Shown here one piece after another: positions 9,248-18,897 of a stretch of 64,000 bases of DNA (positions within the stretch are counted from its first letter, which is position 1; every line of letters begins with the position of its first letter). Source of the DNA: Phycisphaera sp. (GTDB lineage Bacteria > Planctomycetota > Phycisphaerae > Phycisphaerales > Phycisphaeraceae); assembly GCA_016125215.1 (NCBI GenBank), contig WGMF01000009.1:17096-81095 (forward strand), given 5' to 3'. A model generated the notes under the pieces. That model was not told the DNA's origin. It did not search any database and saw nothing but the letters and a program-made list of their open reading frames with translations. Position numbers and translations under genes: made by a program.

Positions 9248-10630
9248 TTAATCGGGTTGGACTTGGCGGGTGAAACCGAGCATGGCGCGGTGGTTGTGGT
9301 AGTCCCAGGGCACGCGGTGGGGCGGGCAGGCACCGGCGGCGCCGATGACGGTGGATCGGCCAACCAGCGGACGGGTCAGCTCGATACGGAACACGTCTCG
9401 CCCCGGGATAGCATACCCCTTGACAGGCACGCCGCCCTGTTCGTCCCGCACCACGAAGGGAAACTCACTCGTCGGCCCGCCGTGGTAATCGAGCTGCGCA
9501 TGAACGTGGTCGAAGTGCAGATCGATACTCTTGCCGTCCGTGCTCACCGCGCGGGAGCACTCGGGGTGGCGGAACACAACGTCGCGTCCGTAGACCGCGC
9601 CCATCGCGGTGTCGGCGGCGCGCCGGGCAATGAGCAGGTTGCCGACCGAGCCGTTGTGGATGCCGTCGCTGAGCACGGACTCAAATGCGCTGATGATGTA
9701 GACGCGGTCGAGTTCGTGCGTGAGTTGTCGCTGGTATTCACGGATGGCGTCCCAGTCGGCACCGGCGCTGGCGTTGAGGTGGCGGTTGAGCTGGACGGTG
9801 ATGATGGGCAGTTGCGGTTGTGCGACGGCCTCGCGGACGCCTTGGACATATCGCGTGAAGCGTTCCTTGTAGTGCGGATGGTTTTCGGGTCCGGTGTCGG
9901 ATTCGCCCTGATACCAGAGGATGCCTTTGATATTTGTGCCCGACGCCTGCACGCGTTTGAGCATGGCGTGGTAAAGATCGCCCTTCTGGCCGGGGTCCCA
10001 TTGTGAGATCGGTGAGCCGCCGACGGCAGTGGGGATCAGCCCGACGGGGTGGCCCATTTCACGTTTGATCGTTTTGGCAAAGGCGAGCCAGGGGTTGTGC
10101 AACGTACGGAAAACAGCGATCTGCCAGCCGCGTCGGTCATCGTATTGATGGATGCCGAACTCGGGTGGGTCATCGATCGGTGATCGTGCGGTGCCCGCCG
10201 CGTTGCTCTGTCCAGCGATCAGCCAGACATCACCCACACAGAAAAAGTGGACCGCATCGCCGCCGCGCCGCCAGGTGTCGGTGTCTTCCTCGCTGCCAAC
10301 GGAGGTTTCAAGCCGGTATGGCCCGCCGGACGGGACGGCGCTGAGCGTGATGCGCCACGTGCCGACCTTGCCCGCGTCGTCGCCTTGGGCATCCGTGTCG
10401 ATCTCGGTCTGCGCCCTTGTCCAGTCGAGCGACCGGGTGATGGACGAAAGCCCCCCCTCGCGCACGATGCGCACACGCACGTCGGGCTGCTTGCGCCGGC
10501 CCATTGTGCGCCACCGCCCACCCAAGGTCACACGTGCGTGCCCCGAGTCATCCTGCTGATGGATTTGCCAATCACACAGGCCGTGGTCGATGCTGGCGGC
10601 AAGGTCGGGTTCGTAGGTCATTGTTTTCAT
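9248..10630 (-). CDS. SASA-family carbohydrate acetylesterase (sialate O-acetylesterase-like)
   Basis: A 460-aa SGNH-type esterase without signal peptide. An N-terminal beta domain (about 1-120) precedes the catalytic part. The nucleophile block is LIAGQSNAAG, a block III motif WYQGESDTG follows, and DGIHNGSVG replaces the usual Asp-x-x-His block, so Ser, Asp and His are all visible. Such enzymes remove O-acetyl groups from sugars; the name sialate is inherited from the founding members, and many act on plant or algal glycans. The start ATG 10630 overlaps the rhamnosidase stop by 4 bp (ATGA), a sign of translational coupling. ATG 10621 is an alternative three codons in. It is one of four SASA esterases in the window and differs from the signal-peptide-bearing ones, so it probably acts inside the cell. 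Confidence 0.85.
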   Translation of the reverse strand: MKTMTYEPDLAASIDHGLCDWQIHQQDDSGHARVTLGGRWRTMGRRKQPDVRVRIVREGGLSSITRSLDWTRAQTEIDTDAQGDDAGKVGTWRITLSAVPSGGPYRLETSVGSEEDTDTWRRGGDAVHFFCVGDVWLIAGQSNAAGTARSPIDDPPEFGIHQYDDRRGWQIAVFRTLHNPWLAFAKTIKREMGHPVGLIPTAVGGSPISQWDPGQKGDLYHAMLKRVQASGTNIKGILWYQGESDTGPENHPHYKERFTRYVQGVREAVAQPQLPIITVQLNRHLNASAGADWDAIREYQRQLTHELDRVYIISAFESVLSDGIHNGSVGNLLIARRAADTAMGAVYGRDVVFRHPECSRAVSTDGKSIDLHFDHVHAQLDYHGGPTSEFPFVVRDEQGGVPVKGYAIPGRDVFRIELTRPLVGRSTVIGAAGACPPHRVPWDYHNHRAMLGFTRQVQPD

Positions 10631-13407
10631 GTGGTCGCGCCGAGTTGGATCGGGAACGCAAAATGATACCGCCCCGAGCCGACCGTGAAGACCGAGGCTC
10701 TCTCGTCACTGCGGACATGTTCGACGTGGTCCGCCGCTTTGATCGACAACCGACCTTCGGTGATCTGTTCAGGGTCTTTGCAGGGCACATGGACCGTCGC
10801 GGTGCAGTTGGCTGGGACGGTGATCTGCCACGACGCGCTTTGGCCGTCGTGCTCCCACGATGAAGCGACCGTGCCACGCAACGTCTTGATGCTCGCTTTT
10901 GCCCACGGCAACTCGGCGGGCAAGTAGGGTTTGAAAATAATCCGCTCATAGCCCGGCCCCTCGGCGTCGGGGCGGATGCCTGCCAGGCCCCAGTAAAACC
11001 ACTCGTCGATCGCCGCGCCCAGCGTCGTGTGACAGAGCGACCCACCGCCGATCCAGTTCTCCGTGATCGTCGTGCGCTTCGGGTCGCGCAGCATATAGCC
11101 CCAGCTCGGGTAATCCGTCGCGATCACCCGGTTCCAGATGAACTCATCCCGGCCGGACTGCGCCACGGCATGGACGGCCCACTTGGTGCCGGCGTAACCG
11201 GTGGTGAAGCATCGCTGGCGGTGGTTGACGCTGCTGTTGAGATAGCTCTCGACACGTCCGCGTTCACTGTCCGGCACCAACCCGAATGCCAGAGGCCAGG
11301 CTTGAGCGTTCTGCGAGCCAGTGTCGTAGTAGCCCCAGGCGCTGTTGTAGAAGCGAGTGTTGAAAGTATCTTTGATCTGCCCAGCCCGGTCGCGGTATTT
11401 TTGCGCGTCATCCGTTTTGCCCAGCGTCTGGGCGATGAGCGCCATCGTGTTCACATCCATGTAATAAAAAGCCGAGGCAATGGAGAGCGGCTGGTTGTTA
11501 CGGGCACCCATCGCGCCTTCGTTGGTGGCCAGATGGTCGCCCCATTGCGAAATCTGCAGGTGACCGCGCCGCGACTCATCCGGAAAACGCTCGTCATACG
11601 GGCACCAGTGACGCAGTTTCTTGAGATTCTTGTCGGACGGCTCGGGCTGCACGTCCTTCAATCCCGTGCGCACGAGGTAGTCCATGTACTTTTCGAGGTA
11701 GGGGTAGCTCTCTTCGAGTATCCGCTTGTCACCCCGATGCAGGTATTGCCACCACGGCACAAGCACGAAAGCCGCGCTCCAGACCAGGTCTTCCTCCGCG
11801 CCGGCCTGTGGGGCGATCATCCCGACCAGACCGTGCTCGTCCTGCTGGTCGTAAAAATCGCCGACCCACTTGGCAAAGACGCGCTCGACGGCGAAGTTGT
11901 AATAAGCCTCCTCGGCGTAGCTCCACGCATCGCCCGCCCAGCCCAGACGCTCGGGCCTCTGCGTGTCGTCGGTCGGCACGCCCATCTGGATGTTGCACCG
12001 CTGCGACTGCACCGTGCAGCGGTGGACCTTGTTGACCAGATCGTGACCGCACTCGAACGAGCCGACCTCCTCCACCGCGTTGCAGGCAAAACAGCCCGTC
12101 ACGGAATCCAGCGTGGGCGTGCCGGGGTAGCCGGTGACTTCGACGTATTGGAAGCCGTGGTACGTGAAGCGGGGTTCGTAGACTTCCCGCCCCTGACCCT
12201 TGGGGGTATAACGATCTGTCTGCAGCGCCTTGTTATTACTGGCAGGGTTGAGCGAACCGTCGGGGTGCTGGGCCTCGGCGTAGCGCAGCGTGACGGTCTG
12301 GCCGGGCTGGTCATCTTTGAGGTTCAGGCGGACGTGACCGGTCATGTTGACCCCGAAATCAAACACATACACGCCGGGCTTGGGCTGGGCGACCGAGACG
12401 GGACGGATTGTCTTGACGATGCGTCCGGGTTCGTGCGGGACGGGTTTGAGCTTCCCACCGGGGGGCCTGACGATATGGACGTTTTTCCAGTGAGCGTCGC
12501 TGAACGCCGGCGTGTCCCATCGGGGTTGTTCGAGTCTTGCGTCGTAATGCTCGCCATCGTAGATGCAGTTGAATGTGATCGGCGACCAGTCGCCGCGCCA
12601 CGAACCGTCGCTGACCACGCGCTGGGTCGAGCCATCGTGGTATTCGATCTCGAGTTGCACGATCGCACGCGGTGAGCCGTACCACTGCTGCTGCCAGCCC
12701 CAGTAGCGTTTGTGGCCGTTGTACCAGCCATTGCCCAGCAAGACGCTTACCGCGTTCGGGCCGGCGTTGAGTTGTCGGGTGATGTCGTATGTGCTGTAGA
12801 GCACGCGCTTGCGGAACTCGGTGCGCGGTGTGGCAAGCAGGTCTTGGCCAACTTTCTCGCCGTTGAGTCTTAATTCGAACAGACCGACGCCGGCCACGAA
12901 CGCACGGGCACGCCTTACAGTATGTTTGACCTCAAAGGGTTTACGCATCATTGGAGAACGCGGGTCGGGCTCGACCGCTTTGATCTCGTCGGTGACACGG
13001 GCTTGTTGGAACGCGTCCGGGTCGGAGACGGGCTCATCCGGGTCGCCCATGCCGATCCACTGAGCGTGCCAGTCAGCATCGTCGAGCAGGGCGGTGCCGA
13101 ACGAAGTGGATTCGAGAAAACCGCTGGGATTGCCCGCTTCGTCCCACAGTTGAACGGTCCAGAAATAATCACGGTTACTCCGCAGCGGCTTGCCGTCATA
13201 GACCACGTGCATCGACTGCGACGAGTCAACCTTGCCGCTGTCCCATTGGTCCGCCTTGCCCGGCACGAGCAAACGCTTATCGGTGGCGACCAGGACGTGA
13301 TATGCGCTTTGTGTCCGACCCCGTCCCTCGAAGGGAACAAGCCAGGAGAAGCGGGGCTTGCGTGTGCCCAGGGCCGGCGGCGCGTCGGTGAATTCAGTTT
13401 TCAACAT
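10627..13407 (-). CDS. GH78 alpha-L-rhamnosidase (multidomain)
   Basis: A 926-aa protein with the usual GH78 order: an N-terminal fibronectin-like domain (1-120, with the PRFSW segment), beta-sandwich domains with jelly-roll character (about 130-420), the six-hairpin (alpha/alpha)6 catalytic domain (about 425-790), and a C-terminal beta-sandwich. The catalytic acid lies in the TDDTQRPERLGWAGD segment near residue 485, corresponding to the DCPQRERLGWTGD consensus. The second catalytic Glu is likely in TITENW near 780, before the conserved LAGIRPD stretch. It removes terminal alpha-L-rhamnose by inversion. No signal peptide is seen. The stop overlaps the esterase start by 4 bp, and the GH29 fucosidase gene ends 32 bp upstream of its start. 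The window has a second, shorter GH78-like protein at 22820-25183. Confidence 0.92.
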   Translation of the reverse strand: MLKTEFTDAPPALGTRKPRFSWLVPFEGRGRTQSAYHVLVATDKRLLVPGKADQWDSGKVDSSQSMHVVYDGKPLRSNRDYFWTVQLWDEAGNPSGFLESTSFGTALLDDADWHAQWIGMGDPDEPVSDPDAFQQARVTDEIKAVEPDPRSPMMRKPFEVKHTVRRARAFVAGVGLFELRLNGEKVGQDLLATPRTEFRKRVLYSTYDITRQLNAGPNAVSVLLGNGWYNGHKRYWGWQQQWYGSPRAIVQLEIEYHDGSTQRVVSDGSWRGDWSPITFNCIYDGEHYDARLEQPRWDTPAFSDAHWKNVHIVRPPGGKLKPVPHEPGRIVKTIRPVSVAQPKPGVYVFDFGVNMTGHVRLNLKDDQPGQTVTLRYAEAQHPDGSLNPASNNKALQTDRYTPKGQGREVYEPRFTYHGFQYVEVTGYPGTPTLDSVTGCFACNAVEEVGSFECGHDLVNKVHRCTVQSQRCNIQMGVPTDDTQRPERLGWAGDAWSYAEEAYYNFAVERVFAKWVGDFYDQQDEHGLVGMIAPQAGAEEDLVWSAAFVLVPWWQYLHRGDKRILEESYPYLEKYMDYLVRTGLKDVQPEPSDKNLKKLRHWCPYDERFPDESRRGHLQISQWGDHLATNEGAMGARNNQPLSIASAFYYMDVNTMALIAQTLGKTDDAQKYRDRAGQIKDTFNTRFYNSAWGYYDTGSQNAQAWPLAFGLVPDSERGRVESYLNSSVNHRQRCFTTGYAGTKWAVHAVAQSGRDEFIWNRVIATDYPSWGYMLRDPKRTTITENWIGGGSLCHTTLGAAIDEWFYWGLAGIRPDAEGPGYERIIFKPYLPAELPWAKASIKTLRGTVASSWEHDGQSASWQITVPANCTATVHVPCKDPEQITEGRLSIKAADHVEHVRSDERASVFTVGSGRYHFAFPIQLGATT

Positions 13408-13439
13408 CGCGGGTTTCTGTTGGGTTTGAATGGGGATGC

Positions 13440-15149
13440 TCAGTGTGACTTCACGGGGTGCAGCTCGACCGCCATCAGCCTCAGGCCCCGCTTGGCGGTC
13501 GGGTCGAGTTTCACGGCTCGGATGCTCAGCGTCTGGTCGCCCGGTGCCAGTTTGATCTTGCCCAGCACGCTCGTCACATTCCCGAAGACACGCTCATCGG
13601 TCGGGGGCTTCATATCCCGGGTGCCCGCGTTGCCCGCCACGGAACATTGACCGATGTCGACTCGCACTTCGTGGTTGCCAAACTCCTCCGGGTGTTTGCG
13701 GTTGACGATCGTGATAACACGGACCTCGTAATCCCCCGGCTTGTCGACGCGGAGTGTCCACGACACCGCATACGACGTGTCATTCCAACCCTCGATCCCG
13801 CGTGTCCGTTGGACTTTCAATGCCGATCCCTGGATATCCGCCAGTTGCACCGGGAGTTGAGCAAACCCGCCCGTTTCCACAAAGACGCACTGGTCGGCCT
13901 TGGCCGGCCCGTCGAGTTTCACCGCGACGACCGACACGGTTTTCTCGGGTGCCTGGTCGGGGAGCGTGAAGCTCACCGTGTCGCCTTGCTGATTGAAGGT
14001 GACATGGGCCTGATCCGCTCCGAGCACACGGGCAGAAACAACCTTGTTGGTCAGCCCGCGGAGTTTGACGCCGTCGTTCGACCATATTTTCACGAGCAGA
14101 TAGATCGTATTGCCCTTGGTTGTCACACGACCCCACGCAGGGTCGGTGAAGAAGGGGCTGGCCTGTGAGCCATAGACCGCTTCGCCGTTGCGTTTGAGCC
14201 ACTGACCGACTTCCCGGAGGCGTTCGACGCTCGGTTGCGGGATGACGCCCTCCGCGGTCGGGCCGACGTTGAGCAGGTAGTTCACGCCTTTGGAAACACA
14301 GTTGACCAGCAGGTCGAGGAGGAAATCGACGCTCTTCCAGTTGTGGTCGAAGTGCTTGAAGCCCCAGGTGTCGTTGAGCGTGGCGGGCGTTTCCCACGCG
14401 CCCTCGATCTTCCCGATGGGGTGCTCGTTGTCGCCGAGGCTGCCGTAGTCGCCCACGTCGTTGCCGATGCGTCCGCTCACGAGGCAGGCGGGTTGCAGCT
14501 CGTGGACAAGGTCGCGCAGCGATTCACTCTGCTCTTTGGTGACGGTCACGGGCACGTCGAACCAGATCAACCCGATCGGCCCGTAGTTCGTGAGCAGCTC
14601 GCGCAGGTTGGGCTTGACGACATCGTCGAGGTACTTCTGGAAGTCTTCCTTGGGACGGGCGTAGTTGAGCCAGTTAGGTCCTTCGACGGCTTCTTCCCAG
14701 TGACCGGCACCGCCGGGGGCGTGCCAGTCGAGGTCCTGCGAGTAGTAGAAGCACATCTTGATGCCGCGCTTGTTGCACGCGGCGGCGAGTTCCTTCATCG
14801 GGTCGCGCTTGAAGGGCGTCCTGTTGACGATGTTGTACGGGTTGCTCGGCGAGTTGAACATGCAGAACCCGTCGTGGTGCTTGGAGGTGATGACGAGGTA
14901 CTTCATGCCCGCGTCCTGTGCGACCTGCGCCCACTCGTCAGCGTTAAACTTCACGGGGTTGAACTGCGCCGCGAGCTTCTCGTATTCCGTGATCGGGATT
15001 TTGAGGTCGCGCATAATCCATTCGCCAATTCCCTTTGTGCGTTGCCCGTTCCACTCACCGGCGAGCACCGCGTACAGCCCCCAGTGGATAAACATGCCGT
15101 AGCGCGCTTCGTTCCACCATTTCAGTCGTTCTTCCGAAGTCATGGACAT
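13440..15149 (-). CDS. GH29 alpha-L-fucosidase
   Basis: 569 aa from ATG 15149, chosen because AAGGA lies about eight bases upstream; the frame could also open at ATG 15176 but without a ribosome-binding site. The GH29 TIM barrel is clear: RYGMFIHWGLY near residue 16, KYLVITSKHHDGF near 83, and the nucleophile Asp in GLIWFD near residue 196. LNVGPTAEGVIP and the NGEAVYG element close the barrel, and a C-terminal beta-sandwich follows. GH29 enzymes retain configuration and release alpha-L-fucose from diverse linkages, complementing the inverting GH95 enzymes here. The acid/base residue varies in this family and is not assigned. No signal peptide. It lies 33 bp downstream of the beta-helix gene and is probably part of the long operon. 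Confidence 0.93.
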   Translation of the reverse strand: MSMTSEERLKWWNEARYGMFIHWGLYAVLAGEWNGQRTKGIGEWIMRDLKIPITEYEKLAAQFNPVKFNADEWAQVAQDAGMKYLVITSKHHDGFCMFNSPSNPYNIVNRTPFKRDPMKELAAACNKRGIKMCFYYSQDLDWHAPGGAGHWEEAVEGPNWLNYARPKEDFQKYLDDVVKPNLRELLTNYGPIGLIWFDVPVTVTKEQSESLRDLVHELQPACLVSGRIGNDVGDYGSLGDNEHPIGKIEGAWETPATLNDTWGFKHFDHNWKSVDFLLDLLVNCVSKGVNYLLNVGPTAEGVIPQPSVERLREVGQWLKRNGEAVYGSQASPFFTDPAWGRVTTKGNTIYLLVKIWSNDGVKLRGLTNKVVSARVLGADQAHVTFNQQGDTVSFTLPDQAPEKTVSVVAVKLDGPAKADQCVFVETGGFAQLPVQLADIQGSALKVQRTRGIEGWNDTSYAVSWTLRVDKPGDYEVRVITIVNRKHPEEFGNHEVRVDIGQCSVAGNAGTRDMKPPTDERVFGNVTSVLGKIKLAPGDQTLSIRAVKLDPTAKRGLRLMAVELHPVKSH

Positions 15150-15182
15150 GGGTTGATTCCTTGGCAGGGTTGCCATCTTGGG

Positions 15183-17543
15183 TTAAGGGTTGGGGATCAC
15201 GAGTTCCTGGGGTTGCTGGTCACGGATCAGGGTGAGCGTGATGGTTTTTCCAGCCGGGACCTTGCCCACCTCGGCCAGAAACATCTTGACATCGCGGACC
15301 TCCTGCCCGTTGACACGCTGGATGAAATCGCCTCGACGCAAGCCCGCCTTCTCAGCCGGGGACGCCTTGTCCACCTCGGGCACAAGCAGCCCCGTCGCGT
15401 CGGCTGCCACGCCGACGGCGGAAAACTCCGCGCCCCGCAAGACCCGGAGCGTCGCCCCGCGCCACCGCGTGATGGCGACATTTTTTTCCGGTTGTTCAAC
15501 GCTAGCATCGAGCACGGGTAACTCCGGTGTCCGGGCGAGGGCGCGAAGCCGCTGTGAACGGACGCCGAATTGGTCCATCGGAAAATTCACGAATCCCAGT
15601 TTCAGGGCCGGCGAACCTTCCTTGACCCGGAAGTCGCCTTGCACCGGGTCCACGAACATCGGGTCGCCCACGAGCGAGTGCGCGTCGCAGCCGTTCTCCG
15701 CATACTTTGCGCGGTCGGCCTCGTTGGTGGTGAAGAGGTTTTCGTCCACGTCCTTGCCCCACGTGGGCGTTTGCATCAGGGTCGAGCGGTAAGCCCCCAT
15801 CCAGATGTTGTGCTTCACTTCATCATCACTGTTCGCATACCAGACGTGCGGGTGGAACGTGCAGTTGACCGCGATGTTGTTGTAGACCTTGCGGTGGAAG
15901 CCCTCGCGGAGTTTGAGCCCGCCGTGGAGGAAGACGTTGTTGTAGATTTCGTAGTTGGACGAACCGTCGTCGAGGTCCACGTCCCAGCCGTGGTCGCAGC
16001 GCCATCGGCTGTTGCGGATCACGTTGGGCCTGACCATGTCCAGCTTCGCCAACGCCGGCAATTCTTCCTCCGGGGCCTCGCCCAGATGCCAGTAGCGGTC
16101 CCGGCCCCACGAGTTGAAGCTGCCGTGGTCGCCGGTCTCGAGCACCGTGTCGAACACGTCGCAGAACTCGATGACGTGCCCGCCGAAGGTTCCTTCGTTG
16201 ATGTTGATCCCCGCGCGGGACGTGTCGTAGATCGAGCAGTGCGACACCGTGACACCCATCGACATCGATATCTGCACACCCGCGGCCTGCTTTTCCACCG
16301 TGCCCACGCCGCGGATCAGGCAATCCTCGACGAGGCAATCGGCCGGGTAGTCGTCGCTCTGCGGGCCTGGCGTCTTGTCGATCTCGCTGTACTTAAAAGT
16401 CTGGCTGTACTGGAATCGCGGGCTGCGGACGGACCTGGTGTCACCCACGAACGCGACAGCGCTGGCGCCTGTGTCGTGGAAGTCGCAGCCACGGATAGTG
16501 ATTCGGCGGTTGCCACCGCTGACGAAAACCGCGTTGCCGCCGAGCTGGTCGAACTCGCAATCTTCAAGGGTGCAATCTTCCGCACCGTTGAAGAGCACCG
16601 CCCCACCGCGGTAGATCGTCCAGTCGCTGCGCAAGAGCGGCTCTCTCGTCTCCATGAACGTGCGGGCCGCGTGACGGAAGATCAGACCACACAGGGCAAC
16701 CTGACTCACCGAACGCGCGTTGGTGCGGTTGAACTCGAAGAGGTGACGCTGGCGGTCCACCTCGACGCGCGCGGTGGACAGGTCCACGTCTGGTGTGGGG
16801 TAGTAATAAAGCATGTTGGTCTTGGCGTTGTGGTACCACTCGCCCGGTGCGTCGAGTTCCTCGAAGATATTTTCCACATAACGCTGCTTGGGATTGATCG
16901 GCGTGGGTCGGTTGTTCTGCCAACCGCCCTCGTAGGTCAGTTCACCCTTGTCGTTCTTGCCGTTGATGCGGTAGTGCAGGCCTCCCCATCGGTGTCTTTG
17001 AAGGGAGTGGATGTAGCCGCCGGTCGGGTCCGCCCACTTGGCGACGCGCTCGGGACTCAGCGCATCCGCCGCCGCACCGCCGAAGGGTTGAACACCTTCG
17101 GTGTAATTCGGGTAACGGGCCATCCTTTGCAGGCGACCGTTGATAAAGAGTTGATCGATGGTGATGCCCGGGGGGACTGGGGCTTGCATGATGCCGTCGC
17201 GGTAGGGCTGCCACTTCACATCCAGTTTCGAGCCGCCGCTGAGGACCGCCGTTTCGCCCGGTGCCGCCGCGTAGGTGCAGCCGGAGTCTTCGGCGGTGAA
17301 GCGGATCGTGTCGGGCAGGTAGTAGACGCCCTCGTGCAGCCAGACTGTCACCGGTCCCTGCGCGGTGAGTGTGCGGGCCACGCATTGCGCACCCGCCACC
17401 GAGGCGAGCGGCTTCTCCAGCGATCCGGGGTTGTCGTCGTCGCCGGTCGGACGGACATGGATTTCCGCTGCTTGCATGATTGTTCCCCAGCCCACACACA
17501 TTATGACCAGAAGCACCCGTTGTAGTTGTATCCAAGACCACAT
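15183..17543 (-). CDS. Secreted right-handed beta-helix glycosidase-like protein (GH141-like) with C-terminal PDZ domain
   Basis: Start at ATG 17543, with a perfect AGGAGG eight bases upstream; 786 aa. Residues 1-25 form a signal peptide ending near MQAAE. The mature N-terminus (EIHVRPTGDDDNPGS) and the segment ending DQLFINGRLQRMARYPNY resemble the parallel beta-helix GH141 proteins, a family with an alpha-L-fucosidase and a xylanase, and also other pectate-lyase-like helices. Long His- and Asp-rich coils occupy about 250-600. The last 95 residues form a PDZ-like domain (GLLVPEVDKASPAEKAGLRRGD) like that of DegP/DegQ proteases, unusual on a glycan enzyme. It should act in the periplasm or outside. 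It lies 43 bp downstream of the FAD oxidoreductase gene. The fold is safe; GH141 membership is likely but unproven. Confidence 0.75.
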   Translation of the reverse strand: MWSWIQLQRVLLVIMCVGWGTIMQAAEIHVRPTGDDDNPGSLEKPLASVAGAQCVARTLTAQGPVTVWLHEGVYYLPDTIRFTAEDSGCTYAAAPGETAVLSGGSKLDVKWQPYRDGIMQAPVPPGITIDQLFINGRLQRMARYPNYTEGVQPFGGAAADALSPERVAKWADPTGGYIHSLQRHRWGGLHYRINGKNDKGELTYEGGWQNNRPTPINPKQRYVENIFEELDAPGEWYHNAKTNMLYYYPTPDVDLSTARVEVDRQRHLFEFNRTNARSVSQVALCGLIFRHAARTFMETREPLLRSDWTIYRGGAVLFNGAEDCTLEDCEFDQLGGNAVFVSGGNRRITIRGCDFHDTGASAVAFVGDTRSVRSPRFQYSQTFKYSEIDKTPGPQSDDYPADCLVEDCLIRGVGTVEKQAAGVQISMSMGVTVSHCSIYDTSRAGININEGTFGGHVIEFCDVFDTVLETGDHGSFNSWGRDRYWHLGEAPEEELPALAKLDMVRPNVIRNSRWRCDHGWDVDLDDGSSNYEIYNNVFLHGGLKLREGFHRKVYNNIAVNCTFHPHVWYANSDDEVKHNIWMGAYRSTLMQTPTWGKDVDENLFTTNEADRAKYAENGCDAHSLVGDPMFVDPVQGDFRVKEGSPALKLGFVNFPMDQFGVRSQRLRALARTPELPVLDASVEQPEKNVAITRWRGATLRVLRGAEFSAVGVAADATGLLVPEVDKASPAEKAGLRRGDFIQRVNGQEVRDVKMFLAEVGKVPAGKTITLTLIRDQQPQELVIPNP

Positions 17544-17586
17544 CTTCATGACCTCCTGACGTTGGTGTGCTTTTTTTACCGGAGTC

Positions 17587-18888
17587 CTAAACTGGAAACC
17601 CTGAACCCGGCACGATCGCGCCGTGTTGGCGCAGCATGTCGCGGATATCTTCGATCGCCAGTGCCTCGGGGTCGAGGCCGCTCTGGGCACTCAGCGCCGC
17701 CATCGCGCCCGCGGCCTGCCCCATGGCCATGCAACTGGCTTGCACACGTAACGCCGAGTTGGCAAGCCGATCGCTCGACACGCACCGGCCGGCCACGATG
17801 AGGTTTCGGCTGCCCGCGGGGAGCAACGCGCCTCGCGGCACCGTCGGTACGACGCCTTCCTCAAGAGGCTGTTTGTTCAGCCCGTCGCCCTCCGAGCGGT
17901 GCAGGTCGATGGGGTAGAAGGCGTAGCACAGTGCGTCGTCCCACACCCGACCGTTGCGGTAGTCGCCGACGGTGACGGTCTTCTTGCCCTTGATCGTCGC
18001 GGTCTCCCGCACGCCGCACTCGGGGCAGACGGATTCGATCTCGAACTTTTCCAGACCGGGCTGTGTGCGGAGAAAACGATACAGCCGGAGCAGGCTTGCG
18101 CGGGCTTCGAGTTCGAGCTTTGTTTTACCGCAACTGTCACGGGCGCTGATGTGGTGGATGTGGTTGGCGTTGGCACCGCGCACGCGCAGCCACCTTCTCA
18201 CGTCCGGCTCTTGTGTGTTCCAGCCCGCGTCGGTGTATTGAAGTCGGCCCGCCTGGACCTGTTCCTGATAAGCGCTTTTGATGGCATCGATGTCGAGCTT
18301 GTTGAAGTCATACCCCCCCGCGCGGCAGGAGAGCGTGGCGGGCTGCAATGTGTCGGGGATATTCAACTCAAAACCCGCAAGCGAGACCGCGTTGGCGTCG
18401 CCGGTGGCGTCGATGACCACTTTTGCGGTGTAATCCTCCAGTCCGTTTTTGGTGCAGAGCGTGACGTGCCAGCCGGTGTTGCCCGTCATCGGCTTGAGCG
18501 CCGCGGGCATGGCGTGGAAAAGAATACGTGCGCCAGACTGCACGACGGTTTCATCGCACAGTGCCGCGTAGACGAAGACGTTCACACGGATTTGCAGCTT
18601 GCTGTGGTGGTGTCGGGCATAGTCGCCAAAGTCGGGAAGGGTTTGTCCGGTCTCTTCGACGGTGCGATTGACGACTTCCCAGCCGATGCCCGCGATGACC
18701 TGTTTGCCCCATGCGTGGAACAGGCCGGGGAAGTTCACGCCGGCGGTGGTCGTGGTGCCGCCGAGCATGCCGGTCTTTTCGACAAGCAGCGTACGCGCGC
18801 CGACCCGGGCGGACTGCGCGGCTGCAACCCAACCGCCGCTGCCGCCGCCGATCACCATCACGTCGTATTGCCTGTCGTCGTTGTGCAT
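17587..18888 (-). CDS. FAD-dependent oxidoreductase (FAD_oxidored family)
   Basis: A 433-aa flavoprotein. The dinucleotide-binding motif is GGGSGG at about residues 14-19, followed by an acidic strand end (LLVEK, 34-38) and the FAD-family segment MLGGTTTTAGVNFPG. A second FAD contact, VVIDATGDAN, lies near residue 160, and the C-terminal GRCVSSDRLANSALRVQ segment is typical of this family. The substrate is unknown; relatives are common in planctomycete glycan clusters and may oxidise a sugar or sugar-derived acid. Cys286 and Cys289 (approximate) in the SVCPECG stretch could bind metal but are not a known catalytic pair. No signal or TAT peptide is visible. Its start is 9 bp from the stop of the GH63-like gene, so the two are probably co-translated. 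Confidence 0.82.
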   Translation of the reverse strand: MHNDDRQYDVMVIGGGSGGWVAAAQSARVGARTLLVEKTGMLGGTTTTAGVNFPGLFHAWGKQVIAGIGWEVVNRTVEETGQTLPDFGDYARHHHSKLQIRVNVFVYAALCDETVVQSGARILFHAMPAALKPMTGNTGWHVTLCTKNGLEDYTAKVVIDATGDANAVSLAGFELNIPDTLQPATLSCRAGGYDFNKLDIDAIKSAYQEQVQAGRLQYTDAGWNTQEPDVRRWLRVRGANANHIHHISARDSCGKTKLELEARASLLRLYRFLRTQPGLEKFEIESVCPECGVRETATIKGKKTVTVGDYRNGRVWDDALCYAFYPIDLHRSEGDGLNKQPLEEGVVPTVPRGALLPAGSRNLIVAGRCVSSDRLANSALRVQASCMAMGQAAGAMAALSAQSGLDPEALAIEDIRDMLRQHGAIVPGSGFPV

Positions 18889-18897
18889 CTCGATAGA

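Noticed and set aside
15570..17525. Long plus-strand open frame (about 650 codons) opposite the beta-helix gene
   Set aside because: Val-, Arg- and His-rich composition without any domain; it mirrors the codon pattern of the real gene on the other strand. The same holds for 17899-19779, 33050-34750 and 46714-48732.
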